From Bacillota bacterium (GTDB lineage: Bacteria; Bacillota_E; RBS10-35; JAJYVN01): 18,382 nucleotides of DNA. Of this stretch, positions 1 to 7,528 are shown piece by piece (within the stretch, counting starts at the first letter, position 1; every line of letters begins with the position of its first letter). The position numbers and the translations under genes were made by a program. The DNA lies in the NCBI GenBank assembly GCA_021846605.1, contig JAJZWQ010000045.1, positions 1-18,382 on the forward strand, in the 5' to 3' direction. The notes beneath the pieces were generated by a model. That model had not been told where the DNA came from, searched no databases, and saw only the letters and a list, made by a program, of their open reading frames with translations.

Positions 1-26
1 GCGACGCGATCGGGGCGAATTACCAT
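1..26 (-). CDS. Possible 5' end of a leftward gene (partial)
   Basis: An ATG on the minus strand at 26-24 opens a frame reading MVIRPDRVA to the window edge. A G6 run on the minus strand (about 36-41) lies nine bases upstream of it and could serve as a ribosome binding site, and a perfect TATAAT lies at 70-65 on the same strand, placing a start of transcription near 58. Only about eight codons are visible, so no family can be named. The call rests on the spacing of the promoter box, the G-rich run and the ATG alone. Confidence 0.3.
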
Positions 27-64
27 GGAGACGCGCCCCCCGACGGTTGCATCCGGTGGGGGCC

Positions 65-70
65 ATTATA
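65..70 (-). promoter_or_regulatory. Consensus -10 box, leftward
   Basis: The minus strand reads TATAAT here, an exact sigma-A -10 hexamer in very GC-rich surroundings and about 40 bases upstream of the possible start at 26. I could not find a convincing -35 hexamer 15-18 bases further upstream, so promoter activity is inferred. Confidence 0.35.
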
Positions 71-708
71 CTGGATAGCGAAACACGATGAGCATCGTGG
101 CCTTAGTGTTTGTGCCGCTCTTCCGCTGAACGGGTTGGCGTGCCCCCAGCGGGGACGCGGCGCCGCCGTCACGCCGATGGACCCAAGGTGCGGATGCGTT
201 ATCGGCCGCCGTGGCGCGTCCGTGCAGGGCGCCGGCCAGGAGGGATGCCCCGCGAAGCACCGGAGATGGATTGGGCGGCGCGGCGCGGACCATCGGCGAC
301 TCCCGCAGAAAAGCGGCGTGCCGCCCAGCCTCGCCGCCCGCCGGACCGGCAGCGCCGTCGCCGTCGTTCGGCCCGGTCGCCTCTCATGTCGCGGGCCGGT
401 CCGTGGACCATCGCGTGGGGGTTCCGCCCGGGCCGGGGCGATGAGTGGCGCCGTCTTCTGGCCAGGAGGCACGCCCCTGGATCCCACCCTGTCACCTCTC
501 GTAACACCATGTGTCGTCGGGCGGGCGGGCCACGTGGCCTCCCGAGGCGCGCTCGGTCGTCCGCCGCGCGTCAGCGGCGGCGTCGGCGCCAGGACCGACC
601 TGTCAGCGTGACACCGACCCTGTGGCGATACCGCGGCGCGCCGTCCCCGGCCACCGCGCCCCCCGAGTGGCGATGGCTCCCGCTTGCTAGCCGTGCCCGC
701 GGGGTTCC
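71..708. other. Long stretch without a supported gene
   Basis: Open frames exist on both strands, but their translations are dominated by Arg, Pro, Gly and Ala and show no recognisable motif, as expected for shadow frames of GC-rich non-coding DNA. The right part should contain the promoter of the GAF-EAL gene. A short perfect inverted repeat at 601-613 is the only structured element I noted. Confidence 0.6.
601..613. promoter_or_regulatory. Possible operator palindrome
   Basis: TGTCA-GCG-TGACA is a perfect five-base inverted repeat with a three-base centre, about 95 bases upstream of the GAF-EAL start codon. Its size fits a dimeric repressor site, but a palindrome of this length is also expected by chance. 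No second copy was seen in the window. Confidence 0.2.
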
Positions 709-2013
709 ATGATGGGAGCGGACCCGGTAGGGGAGGGTGGGCGCTTGCCGGGGCGCAGGGTCCGGCTGCCGCGCAACCCACTGGCGCGCTCCGCGCCGGT
801 CCGCCTGACGCGCCTGCGGCGCGAGAACGCGTTGCTGGTGCGGGCGGTGGCGGGCGCTGGCCCGCGCGCCCTGGCCGACGGCCTCCTTGGTGTGGTGGAC
901 GCGCTCCTGCCGGGGTGTCCGTGCGAGATCCTGCTGCAGGGGGCGGCCGCCGGCTACCTGGAGGTGGTGGGCACCCGTGGCTTCCGCGCCGACCGAGGCC
1001 GCGGCTGCCGCATCCCGCTGGGGATGGGCGTGACCGGTGCCACCGCCCAGTCCGGCCGGGCGGTGTGGGTCCGCGACGTCGCGGCCGATCCCCGATACAT
1101 CCCCGGGGTGTTCGGCGCGCGCTGGGAGTTCGCCCTCCCGTTGCGCACCCGCATCGCCACCCTGGGCGTCATCGACCTGGAGTCTGCGGGGCCCCCGCCG
1201 GGGCGGGCGCAGCGCCGCTATCTGGTCTGGCTCGCCGCGGTGCTGGCCCCGGCCTTTGACCGCGCGCTCGCCCGCCGCAACGTCAGCCGCATCCGCGTGG
1301 TGCCCGCCCCAGGGACGCGGACGCCGCCCGTCCTGCCGCCGGCACCCCCAGACCGCGCGTCCGCGCGACCCGCAGTGCTGTTCCAACCGATCCTCGATCT
1401 GGTCGCGGGGCGCGTGGTCGGCTACGAGGCCGAGCTGCCCCTGGGGGACGGCGGCGTGGCCGGGGGTGGCCAGGCGGCGGCGGCCCAGGCCGCCGCCACG
1501 GACCTGGCCCGGCTGAAGATGGTGCTGGGCGCGTGGCGGGGTAGCGCGGGTCTGCTGTTCCTCGACGTGCACCCGGCCTCGCTGCGGCGCCCGGGTTTTG
1601 TCTCGGCGGTCCATGCGCTGCTGCGCGAACGCGGGCTGCCGCCGGGAGCGCTCGTGCTGGAACTGCCCGACCCCGGACTGCACGGCGGGCTGGGCCGGCA
1701 GGCGCTGACGTCGGCCGGGCACGAGTTTGCCGTCGCCCTGGACGGCTTCGGCGCGGGGACAGCGGACGCCCATGCCCTGCTCGAGCTGCGCCCCGCCTAC
1801 GTGAAGCTGGCGCGCGTGCTTGTACGCGAGGTGGACCGGGACTTCGGCCGGCGGACCTACATTGAATCGTTGGCATACTACACCCGGCGCATGGGCACGA
1901 GGCTGGTGGCCCTGGACATCGCCACCCCGGCGGAGATGGCCGCCCTGCGGCGTGCCGGCGTCAGTTACGGCCAGGGCGAGTTGGTGGGGCCGGTCGGCCC
2001 GATCCTCGCCTGA
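709..2013 (+). CDS. GAF-EAL protein with a degenerate EAL domain
   Basis: The 434-residue soluble protein has a GAF-like domain at about residues 45-185 and an EAL (cyclic di-GMP phosphodiesterase-type) domain at about 225-434. The EAL fold is recognisable from FQPILDL, GYEAE at 238-242, LFLDVHP, ALDGFG and SYGQGE. Key positions are altered: EAL itself reads E240-A-E242, the DDFG motif reads D345-G346-F-G, the usual KID reads K366-L-A368, and the AEGVET segment carrying the general-base Glu reads A401-L-D-I-A-T406. A family member with these losses is unlikely to hydrolyse cyclic di-GMP; it may bind it, or bind a protein partner, and the GAF domain may sense a small ligand. The ATG at 709 follows a GGGG run with short spacing, so the start is only moderately secure. 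A DUF202 gene follows after 18 bases, probably in one transcript. Confidence 0.8.
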   Translation: MMGADPVGEGGRLPGRRVRLPRNPLARSAPVRLTRLRRENALLVRAVAGAGPRALADGLLGVVDALLPGCPCEILLQGAAAGYLEVVGTRGFRADRGRGCRIPLGMGVTGATAQSGRAVWVRDVAADPRYIPGVFGARWEFALPLRTRIATLGVIDLESAGPPPGRAQRRYLVWLAAVLAPAFDRALARRNVSRIRVVPAPGTRTPPVLPPAPPDRASARPAVLFQPILDLVAGRVVGYEAELPLGDGGVAGGGQAAAAQAAATDLARLKMVLGAWRGSAGLLFLDVHPASLRRPGFVSAVHALLRERGLPPGALVLELPDPGLHGGLGRQALTSAGHEFAVALDGFGAGTADAHALLELRPAYVKLARVLVREVDRDFGRRTYIESLAYYTRRMGTRLVALDIATPAEMAALRRAGVSYGQGELVGPVGPILA

Positions 2014-2031
2014 GGCGGAGGGGATAGGCCG

Positions 2032-2391
2032 GTGCCGGAACACCCGGAAAAGCCCGATCCGCGCGTCGGGCTCTCCATGGAACGCACGCTGCTCTCCTGG
2101 GTGCGGACGGGCGTGTCCCTGATCGCGCTGGGGATCGTCCTGGCCAAGTTCGTGCTGTTCCTGGGGCACATGGGCCTCGACGTACGGGGCGTGGCCAACA
2201 CCGAGCGCCTGGGGTTCGGCCTGGTGATCGCCGGCGGCGCCCTGGTGGCGCTGGCGGGCTGGCGACACGTGCGCCAACTGCGGCGCTGGCGGGCCGGCCA
2301 GGACCCGGTGGCCTCGCCACTGCTGGTCGTGCTGCTGGTGCTGGTGGTGGTCGGCGGCGCGGCCTTTGCGGCGTTTTCCATCCTCCCGTGA
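2032..2391 (+). CDS. DUF202 (YidH-type) small membrane protein
   Basis: This 119-residue protein carries the DUF202 signature ERTLLSWVRTGVSLIALG near residues 17-34, followed by hydrophobic segments at about 24-45, 62-81 and 92-116, so three membrane helices are expected. DUF202 proteins are short integral membrane proteins of unknown biochemical function. The start is GTG at 2032, with GGAGGGG upstream at suitable spacing. It begins 18 bases after the GAF-EAL stop codon and is likely co-transcribed with that gene. The linker between helices two and three is basic (residues 82-92), which suggests that loop faces the cytoplasm. No enzymatic role can be inferred. Confidence 0.8.
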   Translation: MPEHPEKPDPRVGLSMERTLLSWVRTGVSLIALGIVLAKFVLFLGHMGLDVRGVANTERLGFGLVIAGGALVALAGWRHVRQLRRWRAGQDPVASPLLVVLLVLVVVGGAAFAAFSILP

Positions 2392-2399
2392 CAGAGCAC

Positions 2400-2452
2400 G
2401 TCCCGCGCGCGCGGGACATACCCTGATGCCGCGGCGCCGCGACGGCGTCAGG
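2400..2452 (+). terminator. Two adjacent hairpins after the DUF202 gene
   Basis: The first element, 2400-2417, is the perfect palindrome GTCCCGCGCGCGCGGGAC. The second has arms CCTGATGCCG (2422-2431) and CGGCGTCAGG (2443-2452), ten pairs with one G-U, around an 11-base loop. They lie 9 bases past the DUF202 stop codon. No T-run follows, so intrinsic termination is uncertain; they could stabilise the mRNA end or form a binding site. Confidence 0.4.
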
Positions 2453-2501
2453 CGCAGGGGGAGGAAGGCCGCACCTGCCGCGCGCGGGGCGGCCGCAGGC
2501 C

Positions 2502-2834
2502 ATGGTGGAGTTGGTCGATGCCCTGTCTCCGGTGCTGGAACAGGCGCTGGTGGTGGTGCTCGGGGCGGCGGTGGCGGCCATTTCCAGCGCGGCCCGCCGC
2601 TACATCGTCGCCAAGCACCTGGAAAGCACCGTATCCGCCGCGATGGCCATGGTGAAGGTGGCGGATCCTGGAGTGGCGGCGCAGCCGCTCGGGGAGGACG
2701 CGGCGGCGGCTGTGGCTTCCTGGCTGACCGCGCACGGACACGCGGTCAGCGCGGCCAGCGCCCGCCGGTTGATCGCGGCCGTCGCGCGGCAGGCGCAGCA
2801 GGACGCGGCGTCCGCCCCCAAGCCGGCGGCTTAA
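2502..2834 (+). CDS. Small membrane-anchored protein, possibly LL-H-holin-like
   Basis: The 110-residue protein has one strongly hydrophobic segment near residues 10-30, then a helical, Ala-rich region: a charged stretch around RRYIVAKHLE, a middle part with VKVADPG, and a C-terminal part reading VASWLTAHGHAVSAASARRLIAAVARQAQ. One N-terminal helix followed by a short alpha-helical domain ending in a second amphipathic helix resembles the phage LL-H holin family (PF09682), which is also found as isolated chromosomal genes in sporeformers. That similarity is by eye and weak. There are no neighbouring endolysin or phage genes, so a lysis role is not supported. The ATG at 2502 has no strong ribosome binding site; GTG at 2505 is an alternative. 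Confidence 0.5.
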   Translation: MVELVDALSPVLEQALVVVLGAAVAAISSAARRYIVAKHLESTVSAAMAMVKVADPGVAAQPLGEDAAAAVASWLTAHGHAVSAASARRLIAAVARQAQQDAASAPKPAA

Positions 2835-2917
2835 AGCTGCCGGGGCTGGGAGCGCCCGCGTCTGTAGCAAGATGTTCGCAGGTGCGATTCGCCTTCCGCG
2901 AGGCAGATTACTCGCGT

Positions 2918-2925
2918 GGAGGTGA
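2918..2925 (+). promoter_or_regulatory. Ribosome binding site deciding the SASP start
   Basis: GGAGGTGA lies five bases before the ATG at 2931. A GTG at 2916 in the same frame overlaps this site and cannot use it, so ATG 2931 is the start. Confidence 0.85.
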
Positions 2926-2930
2926 GAATC

Positions 2931-3143
2931 ATGGCGCAGGGATCGCAGAGCGGGCGCACGGTGGTTGCCCAGGCCCGGAAGGCGCTGGACGAGCTCAAGT
3001 ACGAGGTCGCGCGCGAGATCGGCGTGACCCCGCCCAGCACCGGTTACTGGGGCGACATGCCGGCCCGCCAGTGCGGGGCGGTCGGGGGCCACATGGTCCG
3101 CAGCATGATCGAGTTGGCCGAACAGCATCTGGCTGGCCGCTAG
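2931..3143 (+). CDS. Alpha/beta-type small acid-soluble spore protein
   Basis: The 70-residue product coats DNA in the forespore, protects it from UV and heat, and is later degraded as an amino acid source. The two family signatures are present: ALDELKYEVAREIGV at residues 18-32, containing the site cut by the germination protease (EVA/RE), and GYWGDMPARQCGAVGGHMV at 38-56 followed by RSMIELAEQ. Length is typical for the family. Position 48 is Cys where Bacillus proteins usually have Asn before the Gly. Such genes are normally transcribed by forespore sigma-G; I could not assign a sigma-G promoter with confidence in the 96 bases upstream. A strong hairpin follows the stop codon. This gene is the main evidence that the host forms endospores. 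Confidence 0.95.
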   Translation: MAQGSQSGRTVVAQARKALDELKYEVAREIGVTPPSTGYWGDMPARQCGAVGGHMVRSMIELAEQHLAGR

Positions 3144-3151
3144 CCGTGGCA

Positions 3152-3182
3152 ACGGGGGCGCCCCGGTGGGGTGCGCCCCCGT
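3152..3182. terminator. Hairpin terminator between convergent genes
   Basis: ACGGGGGCGC (3152-3161) and GCGCCCCCGT (3173-3182) form a perfect ten-pair stem with an 11-base loop, starting nine bases after the SASP stop codon. The following bases, GTGTCATGTT, are only moderately T-rich. The element lies between convergent genes ending at 3143 (+) and 3232 (-) and could serve both. Confidence 0.7.
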
Positions 3183-3231
3183 GTGTCATGTTGCGGGCCG
3201 GCGCACGCACCTCACCCGCCCTGCCGCTGGT

Positions 3232-4464
3232 CTACGGCATGGCGGTGTTCAGCTTGACGTGCGGTTGTGGCTTCCCGGCCTTGAACGCCCGCACCATCGT
3301 CGCGGTGAGATCCACATAGTAGATGCCCCAGCCGCCATTGCCATGGTACCCGTATCCGTCCAGGGCGGTCGGCTCCATATCGTTGCTCTCTTCCACGCTG
3401 TACTGGTCGGGCTGGATGAACTCGTTCCACTGACACAGGAGCACGACCTCGGGGCGGGCCTGGAAGGCTGTCGACCACTGGTTCAGGTACGTCTGGCCGT
3501 GGTTGCGCGCGCCTTCGAGTCCCCAACCGTTCTGCGACTGGGGCCCGAACCCGGGCCACCCCGCAGCCACCGTCACCGCCTCGGCGACCGGCTTGGCCCC
3601 GTGCGGTCCCACCTCCGCCCGGTACGTCACCTGCGGGACCCGGTCGATCCACGACCAGTAGCCCAGCTTATTGCCGTGCGTCGTCTCGTTGAAACCGTTG
3701 ACCCAGCGCACCGTGAAGCGCGAATCGTTCCATGCCGGGGGTGGCGAGGAGCGGGGTCCGGTGTATACGCCGAGCAGGGGTTTGCCTAGAAACGTCTGGT
3801 ACAGGGACCGGAATTCGGGGGCCTGGATGAACATGTTCCAGATCAGATCGACCTGCTCCATGAACAGCGATGTCCCGGCCTGCGCATTGTCCAACCCGAC
3901 AAGGAGCGCGAACCTCGGCTTCTGGCTCAGCGTGCGATACGTCTGGGCGAGGGCGTAGGTGGCGGACATGATCCCCAGCGCCACACCGTTGGTCCAATTC
4001 TTTCCGGTGAAGTTGTTGCTCCAGTCGATCAGCAGGAAGTCGACGCCGGCACCGGCGATCCAGGAGGCGTGCTGCTTGATCACCGTGGGGCTGGCCGACT
4101 CGTAGGTGCCCAGCACGGGCGTCGCCTCGCGTCTGGCCCAACTCACCCCCGGGCGCGTGGCGCAATGGCCGTCGACATCCTTGGCGAGCATCTGCCGCTC
4201 CAGGGCGGAGAGCCCGGGGACCGTGCCGCCGGCCGCCAGCTTGACGGCGTTCTGCTTGTCCACCGCCTGGGTCACGACGGCCGACTGGCTGGGCGAGACG
4301 CCCACGGCGCACGTGAACCACGTCTCGTATTCCATGCCCACCAGCGGCCCATGGCTGGAGGTGAGGGCGCAGCCGGCGGCCACGGGGGCCAACGCCAGAC
4401 TGGTGGCTCCCCAGAGAAACTGCCGCCGGGTGGGGACCAGTCCCCCCAGCCCCCCGGTGAGCAA
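3232..4464 (-). CDS. Tat/lipoprotein-type glycoside hydrolase-like protein
   Basis: With a TTG start at 4464 (AGAGGGG seven bases upstream) the product has 410 residues. Its N-terminus has twin arginines (TRRQFLWG, R13-R14), a hydrophobic stretch and a lipobox VAAGC ending at Cys32, so export by Tat and lipid anchoring are likely. The rest looks like a TIM-barrel glycosidase of the GH99/WbsX-like type: strand-like segments such as GVDFLLIDWSNNF and RFALLVGLDN, and near the C-terminus LLCQWNEF (W346-N347-E348) followed by NDMEPT, comparable to the WNEW...EP motif in which Glu is the usual catalytic residue of that group. The substrate is unknown. It is downstream of, and co-directional with, the GH172 gene, across 319 bases. 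No ATG start with a good ribosome binding site was found, so the start is tentative. Family assignment is by motif only. Confidence 0.7.
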   Translation of the reverse strand: MLTGGLGGLVPTRRQFLWGATSLALAPVAAGCALTSSHGPLVGMEYETWFTCAVGVSPSQSAVVTQAVDKQNAVKLAAGGTVPGLSALERQMLAKDVDGHCATRPGVSWARREATPVLGTYESASPTVIKQHASWIAGAGVDFLLIDWSNNFTGKNWTNGVALGIMSATYALAQTYRTLSQKPRFALLVGLDNAQAGTSLFMEQVDLIWNMFIQAPEFRSLYQTFLGKPLLGVYTGPRSSPPPAWNDSRFTVRWVNGFNETTHGNKLGYWSWIDRVPQVTYRAEVGPHGAKPVAEAVTVAAGWPGFGPQSQNGWGLEGARNHGQTYLNQWSTAFQARPEVVLLCQWNEFIQPDQYSVEESNDMEPTALDGYGYHGNGGWGIYYVDLTATMVRAFKAGKPQPHVKLNTAMP

Positions 4465-4783
4465 TCTCCGGCCCCTCTGCCCATCGGATGTCGCTGCCAA
4501 CGTCGCAGCCCCCCTGCATCTCCGGTGCCGTGCTGGACCAGAACGAACACGGAGAGCCGGCCCGCGCCTCCCGCCCGGCGGCAGTCCCTTCGGCGGCCCG
4601 CCCGTTTCCCATTCCATTGGGTGCGGCCACTTGCCTTCCTGCGCAGACACCGGTGCCGGCTCTGTACCGCTCCCTGCAGCCAGGGACGCCGTCGGAAGCG
4701 GTTCGCGCGCCCTGGGACGGGATCGGCTGTCCCCGGCTGGAGCCCGGTGGGGGGCGCGTCGGCAGCGGCGCTCTGCCCATGCG
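4465..4783. other. Spacer between two leftward glycosidase genes
   Basis: Neither strand shows a gene I can support. Minus-strand frames running through here are continuous with the downstream gene, but their translation is Arg/Pro/Gly-rich and lacks a signal peptide, which is why the shorter start at 4464 was preferred. No T-tailed hairpin or clear promoter was seen, so it is open whether the two genes share a transcript. Confidence 0.5.
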
Positions 4784-7318
4784 TCAGGCTGCCGGAGTAA
4801 ACGCCAGGAGGCGGTAGGCGAAGGCGGTCCACAGCGGCGTGGGCGAGACGGCAGCCCCGGGCCCGGGGGCGGCCAGCAGGCGGATCTGGAGGGTGGCGTG
4901 CCCCCCGGTGACGGTGGCCGGCAACACGAAGCTGGAATCGCGCCAGATGTGCACGCAGTCGGACGCCGGGTCGGACCACACTCCGACGTACGTGCCGTCG
5001 ACATAGACCTGGGCGGCCTGGTGGCCTGGGCACTGGTCCAGCGTTGCCCGCAGAACGGCGCCGGCGTTGTTGGGCGGCAACTGGAGGGTGAAGGTGCTGG
5101 TCTGGACCGATACCCCGGACCGGGTGATCGCGCCCCCGCTCCCGCCCCCCACCTCGCCGATCACCGGTCCGGTCGCGCGCGCGCCGGTGGCGCTCCAGCC
5201 GTGCGCGGCCGCGTCGGTCGCGTCGGCCGGGTGGAGGACATCGCTCTGGGTCAGTTGGGCCCCCGGTAGGCCGTACCAAAAGGCGACGCTGCTGTAGTCG
5301 GCGGAGAGGTTGCCCGTCGGGCCCACCTGGATGCCGGCCTGGATCCCGTCATAGAAGGGGACCGCGTCCGACAGGAACAGCCGGTACGCCGCGATGTGCG
5401 CGGCAGTGCTGGTGCCCACCCACTGCGCGGGGCTCCCGTGGGTGGGGAGGGTGAACGGCCCGTACTCGAAGTACCATCCGCCCTCGAAGAAGTCCTCGGT
5501 GCCGGTCCCCAGGTAAGCCGGGGTGGGGTTGCCGTCCACGAAGATCGAAGGGTTCCCCTGGAGGTTCTCCAGGCCGTAGGGCATGCCCGGCGGTGTGGAG
5601 AGCGCCATGGACACGCCCACTAGCTTGCCCGTGCCCGCCACGGACAGGATGCCGTAGTTCTGGCCGGGCGTGGTCGGGCTGGCTGAGGCGTATGTGGCGT
5701 GGAAGTACCCCTCGCTGCCGGCGGCCAACGCCGCGGCGTCCGCGGCAGCGGCCCGCGTGCGGATGGCGTAGCTCACCGCGGGGACCGCAGTGCTGCCGCG
5801 GTTCACTAGGGTTACGGTCGCCTGGCGCGCAAACGGCATCGGCCAGTAGGCGGCCAGCGCGCCCGTGGCGGGATCCACGGAGAACATCAGCGAGCGGACG
5901 GTTGCCGCGCCCAGCCCCGCGCCGAAGAACAGGCCCAGCGGGGCGTCCACCGCCGGGGCGGTGGCGCCGTCGAAGTGGATCTCCAGGTAGACCTGGCCGA
6001 GGACCTGCCGGCTGGTCGGCAGCGCGGCGGGGACGTAGGCCGATTGCAGGCTGTGCTGCCAGAGCACGTGGTGGACGCTGAAGGCGTGGGCCGCCTCCGA
6101 GGCTGCCGCCATCTGCAGCGTGTCGGTCAGGACGGAATGGCCGCCGACGTCGCTGTATGCCCAGTAGGTGAAGGCCGTGAAGGTGCCGACGGCGGCCACC
6201 GTCACCTGGATCTGGCTGCGGCCGGCCGTGAGGCTGGCCGGCAGCGCCAGGGAGGCGTTACGAAAGAAGTAGGGGCCGTTGGTGCTGCCGGGAGTGGAGA
6301 AGCTGCCGGCGGGGGCACCGTCCACCGACACCGTCGCCGTCTGATCGGGCAGGGCGTAGTCGAGGCGGCGGACCAGCGTCACCCCCGTGTTCTGGGGGTT
6401 CAGGCGCAGGGTGAACGTCGCTGTGCCGGAAAAGGCCATGCCGTCGCGGGAGAGCGTCGCCGCCGGTGGCACGGCGGCCGACGGCACTGTGAGGTGCAGC
6501 GCCTCGATTTGCCCCGGTCCGCCCAGATGCGCCAGGGTGGCGGTGGCGCCGGGCGCCAGCGAGACCCGCCCGCTGACGACGCTCGTGCCGGCGGTCTGGT
6601 GAGGATCCTGGCCGGCCTTGGCCCACACCGCGGCGGCCGTGGAGAGGTTCTCGGACGGCGAGAACGGGGTGATCGCCGTCCCGGCGGGCAGGCGGTGGTA
6701 GCCGACATGCCAGTATGCGGTCGTGCCGGTGAAGGCAATGGTGCAGGACGTCTGGAAGGCGATGGGCACCAGGGAATAGTTGCCGCCGCTGGAGACGCTG
6801 GCGTTACCCACCAGGGGGGACAGGAACGGGGCCTGCGTCCCGCTGAAGAACTGGGCGGCGGGCATGTCCACGACGGGGGCGGCCGCGCCGTCCAGGGTGA
6901 TGCGGATGTTGCCCATTGCCGCCAGGGAACCGGCCACCCAGATGTCGTCCACGACGCCGGGGCCGGTGGCGGAGAAGACGACGCTCTTCCCGCCCGGCGT
7001 TTTGAACAGGACGTTGGCCGGCGCGCCGTCGTTGTTCAGCCCGGCCGGATCCACGCTGCTCCACTGCCGCGCCAGGACACCGGGCTGCAATTGTGGAAGC
7101 GACCCGAAGGCCGTGAGCGCAGTGTTGGGATGCGTGTAGGCGGAAACCGGGTGCAGGGCGGGTGACGCCGCCGTCCCCACCGGACCGGCCGCTGATGCGC
7201 CCGCGCCAACTCCCGCCGCGTGCTGGCCGGGCAGGCGCAGCCACACGAGCACCGCCAGGGCGGTCAGCGTGACCAGGGCGGCCAGGCGCCACCCGCCGCG
7301 CCAAACGCGTCGCGTCAA
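4784..7318 (-). CDS. Membrane-anchored GH172 (DUF2961) family protein
   Basis: This 844-residue protein starts with a basic stretch and one hydrophobic segment (about residues 11-29), which would anchor it with the bulk outside. GH172 features follow: NNDGAPANVLF near 95, GPGVVDDIWVAG, ITLDGAAAPVVDMPAAQFFSG, FLSPLVGN, and GTGTEDFFEGGWYF at 604-617. Known GH172 members act on fructofuranose or D-arabinofuranose linkages. From memory of the founding enzyme, the acid/base Glu lies in GTGTED (E608 here) and the nucleophile Glu lies 21 residues before it in an LEGDE-like motif; here that segment reads LQGNP, with Gln587. The protein also contains two copies of a beta-rich module (about 300-388 and 741-838). 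The TTG start at 7318 lacks a good ribosome binding site and is uncertain. It is divergent from the GT87 gene. Confidence 0.85.
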   Translation of the reverse strand: MTRRVWRGGWRLAALVTLTALAVLVWLRLPGQHAAGVGAGASAAGPVGTAASPALHPVSAYTHPNTALTAFGSLPQLQPGVLARQWSSVDPAGLNNDGAPANVLFKTPGGKSVVFSATGPGVVDDIWVAGSLAAMGNIRITLDGAAAPVVDMPAAQFFSGTQAPFLSPLVGNASVSSGGNYSLVPIAFQTSCTIAFTGTTAYWHVGYHRLPAGTAITPFSPSENLSTAAAVWAKAGQDPHQTAGTSVVSGRVSLAPGATATLAHLGGPGQIEALHLTVPSAAVPPAATLSRDGMAFSGTATFTLRLNPQNTGVTLVRRLDYALPDQTATVSVDGAPAGSFSTPGSTNGPYFFRNASLALPASLTAGRSQIQVTVAAVGTFTAFTYWAYSDVGGHSVLTDTLQMAAASEAAHAFSVHHVLWQHSLQSAYVPAALPTSRQVLGQVYLEIHFDGATAPAVDAPLGLFFGAGLGAATVRSLMFSVDPATGALAAYWPMPFARQATVTLVNRGSTAVPAVSYAIRTRAAAADAAALAAGSEGYFHATYASASPTTPGQNYGILSVAGTGKLVGVSMALSTPPGMPYGLENLQGNPSIFVDGNPTPAYLGTGTEDFFEGGWYFEYGPFTLPTHGSPAQWVGTSTAAHIAAYRLFLSDAVPFYDGIQAGIQVGPTGNLSADYSSVAFWYGLPGAQLTQSDVLHPADATDAAAHGWSATGARATGPVIGEVGGGSGGAITRSGVSVQTSTFTLQLPPNNAGAVLRATLDQCPGHQAAQVYVDGTYVGVWSDPASDCVHIWRDSSFVLPATVTGGHATLQIRLLAAPGPGAAVSPTPLWTAFAYRLLAFTPAA

Positions 7319-7512
7319 GCCCGCGCGCGCCCGCCGATGGTGGCGGCGGGGCCCGGGCGGTCGTGCGGGCGCGCTGATACCTGACGCCTCCCTGCGGTCG
7401 GGTGGGCGGTGCGACCGCCGTATCCAGTCTAGCGCGCGCCCGACCGGGCCGCCATCGGGCGTGGCGTCACGATGTTGTCATCGCGGGGCGCGCACGATGG
7501 GGTGTCCGGGAC

Positions 7513-7523
7513 GGGGGAGGGAG
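7513..7523 (+). promoter_or_regulatory. Ribosome binding site deciding the GT87 start
   Basis: GGGGGAGGGAG lies five bases before GTG 7529. An in-frame ATG at 7472 gives a longer frame but has no such site, so GTG 7529 is preferred. Confidence 0.7.
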
Positions 7524-7528
7524 CGTCC

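Noticed and set aside
47..72. Rightward promoter TTGCAT ... TATACT
   Set aside because: The spacer is only 14 bases, too short for a normal sigma-A promoter. The leftward TATAAT on the opposite strand fits the sequence better.
571..2277. 568-residue minus-strand open frame
   Set aside because: It runs antisense to the GAF-EAL gene and part of DUF202; its translation is Gln/Pro/Arg/Gly-rich without motifs. The plus-strand reading has clear domains.
2502..2834. Part of a prophage lysis module because of holin-like features
   Set aside because: No endolysin, tail or other phage gene is present within the window, so a prophage is not supported.
3668..4780. 370-residue minus-strand frame over the GH99-like gene
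   Set aside because: It is a second frame on the same strand with Arg/Gly-rich translation. The overlapping frame ending at 3232 has a signal peptide and glycosidase-like motifs.
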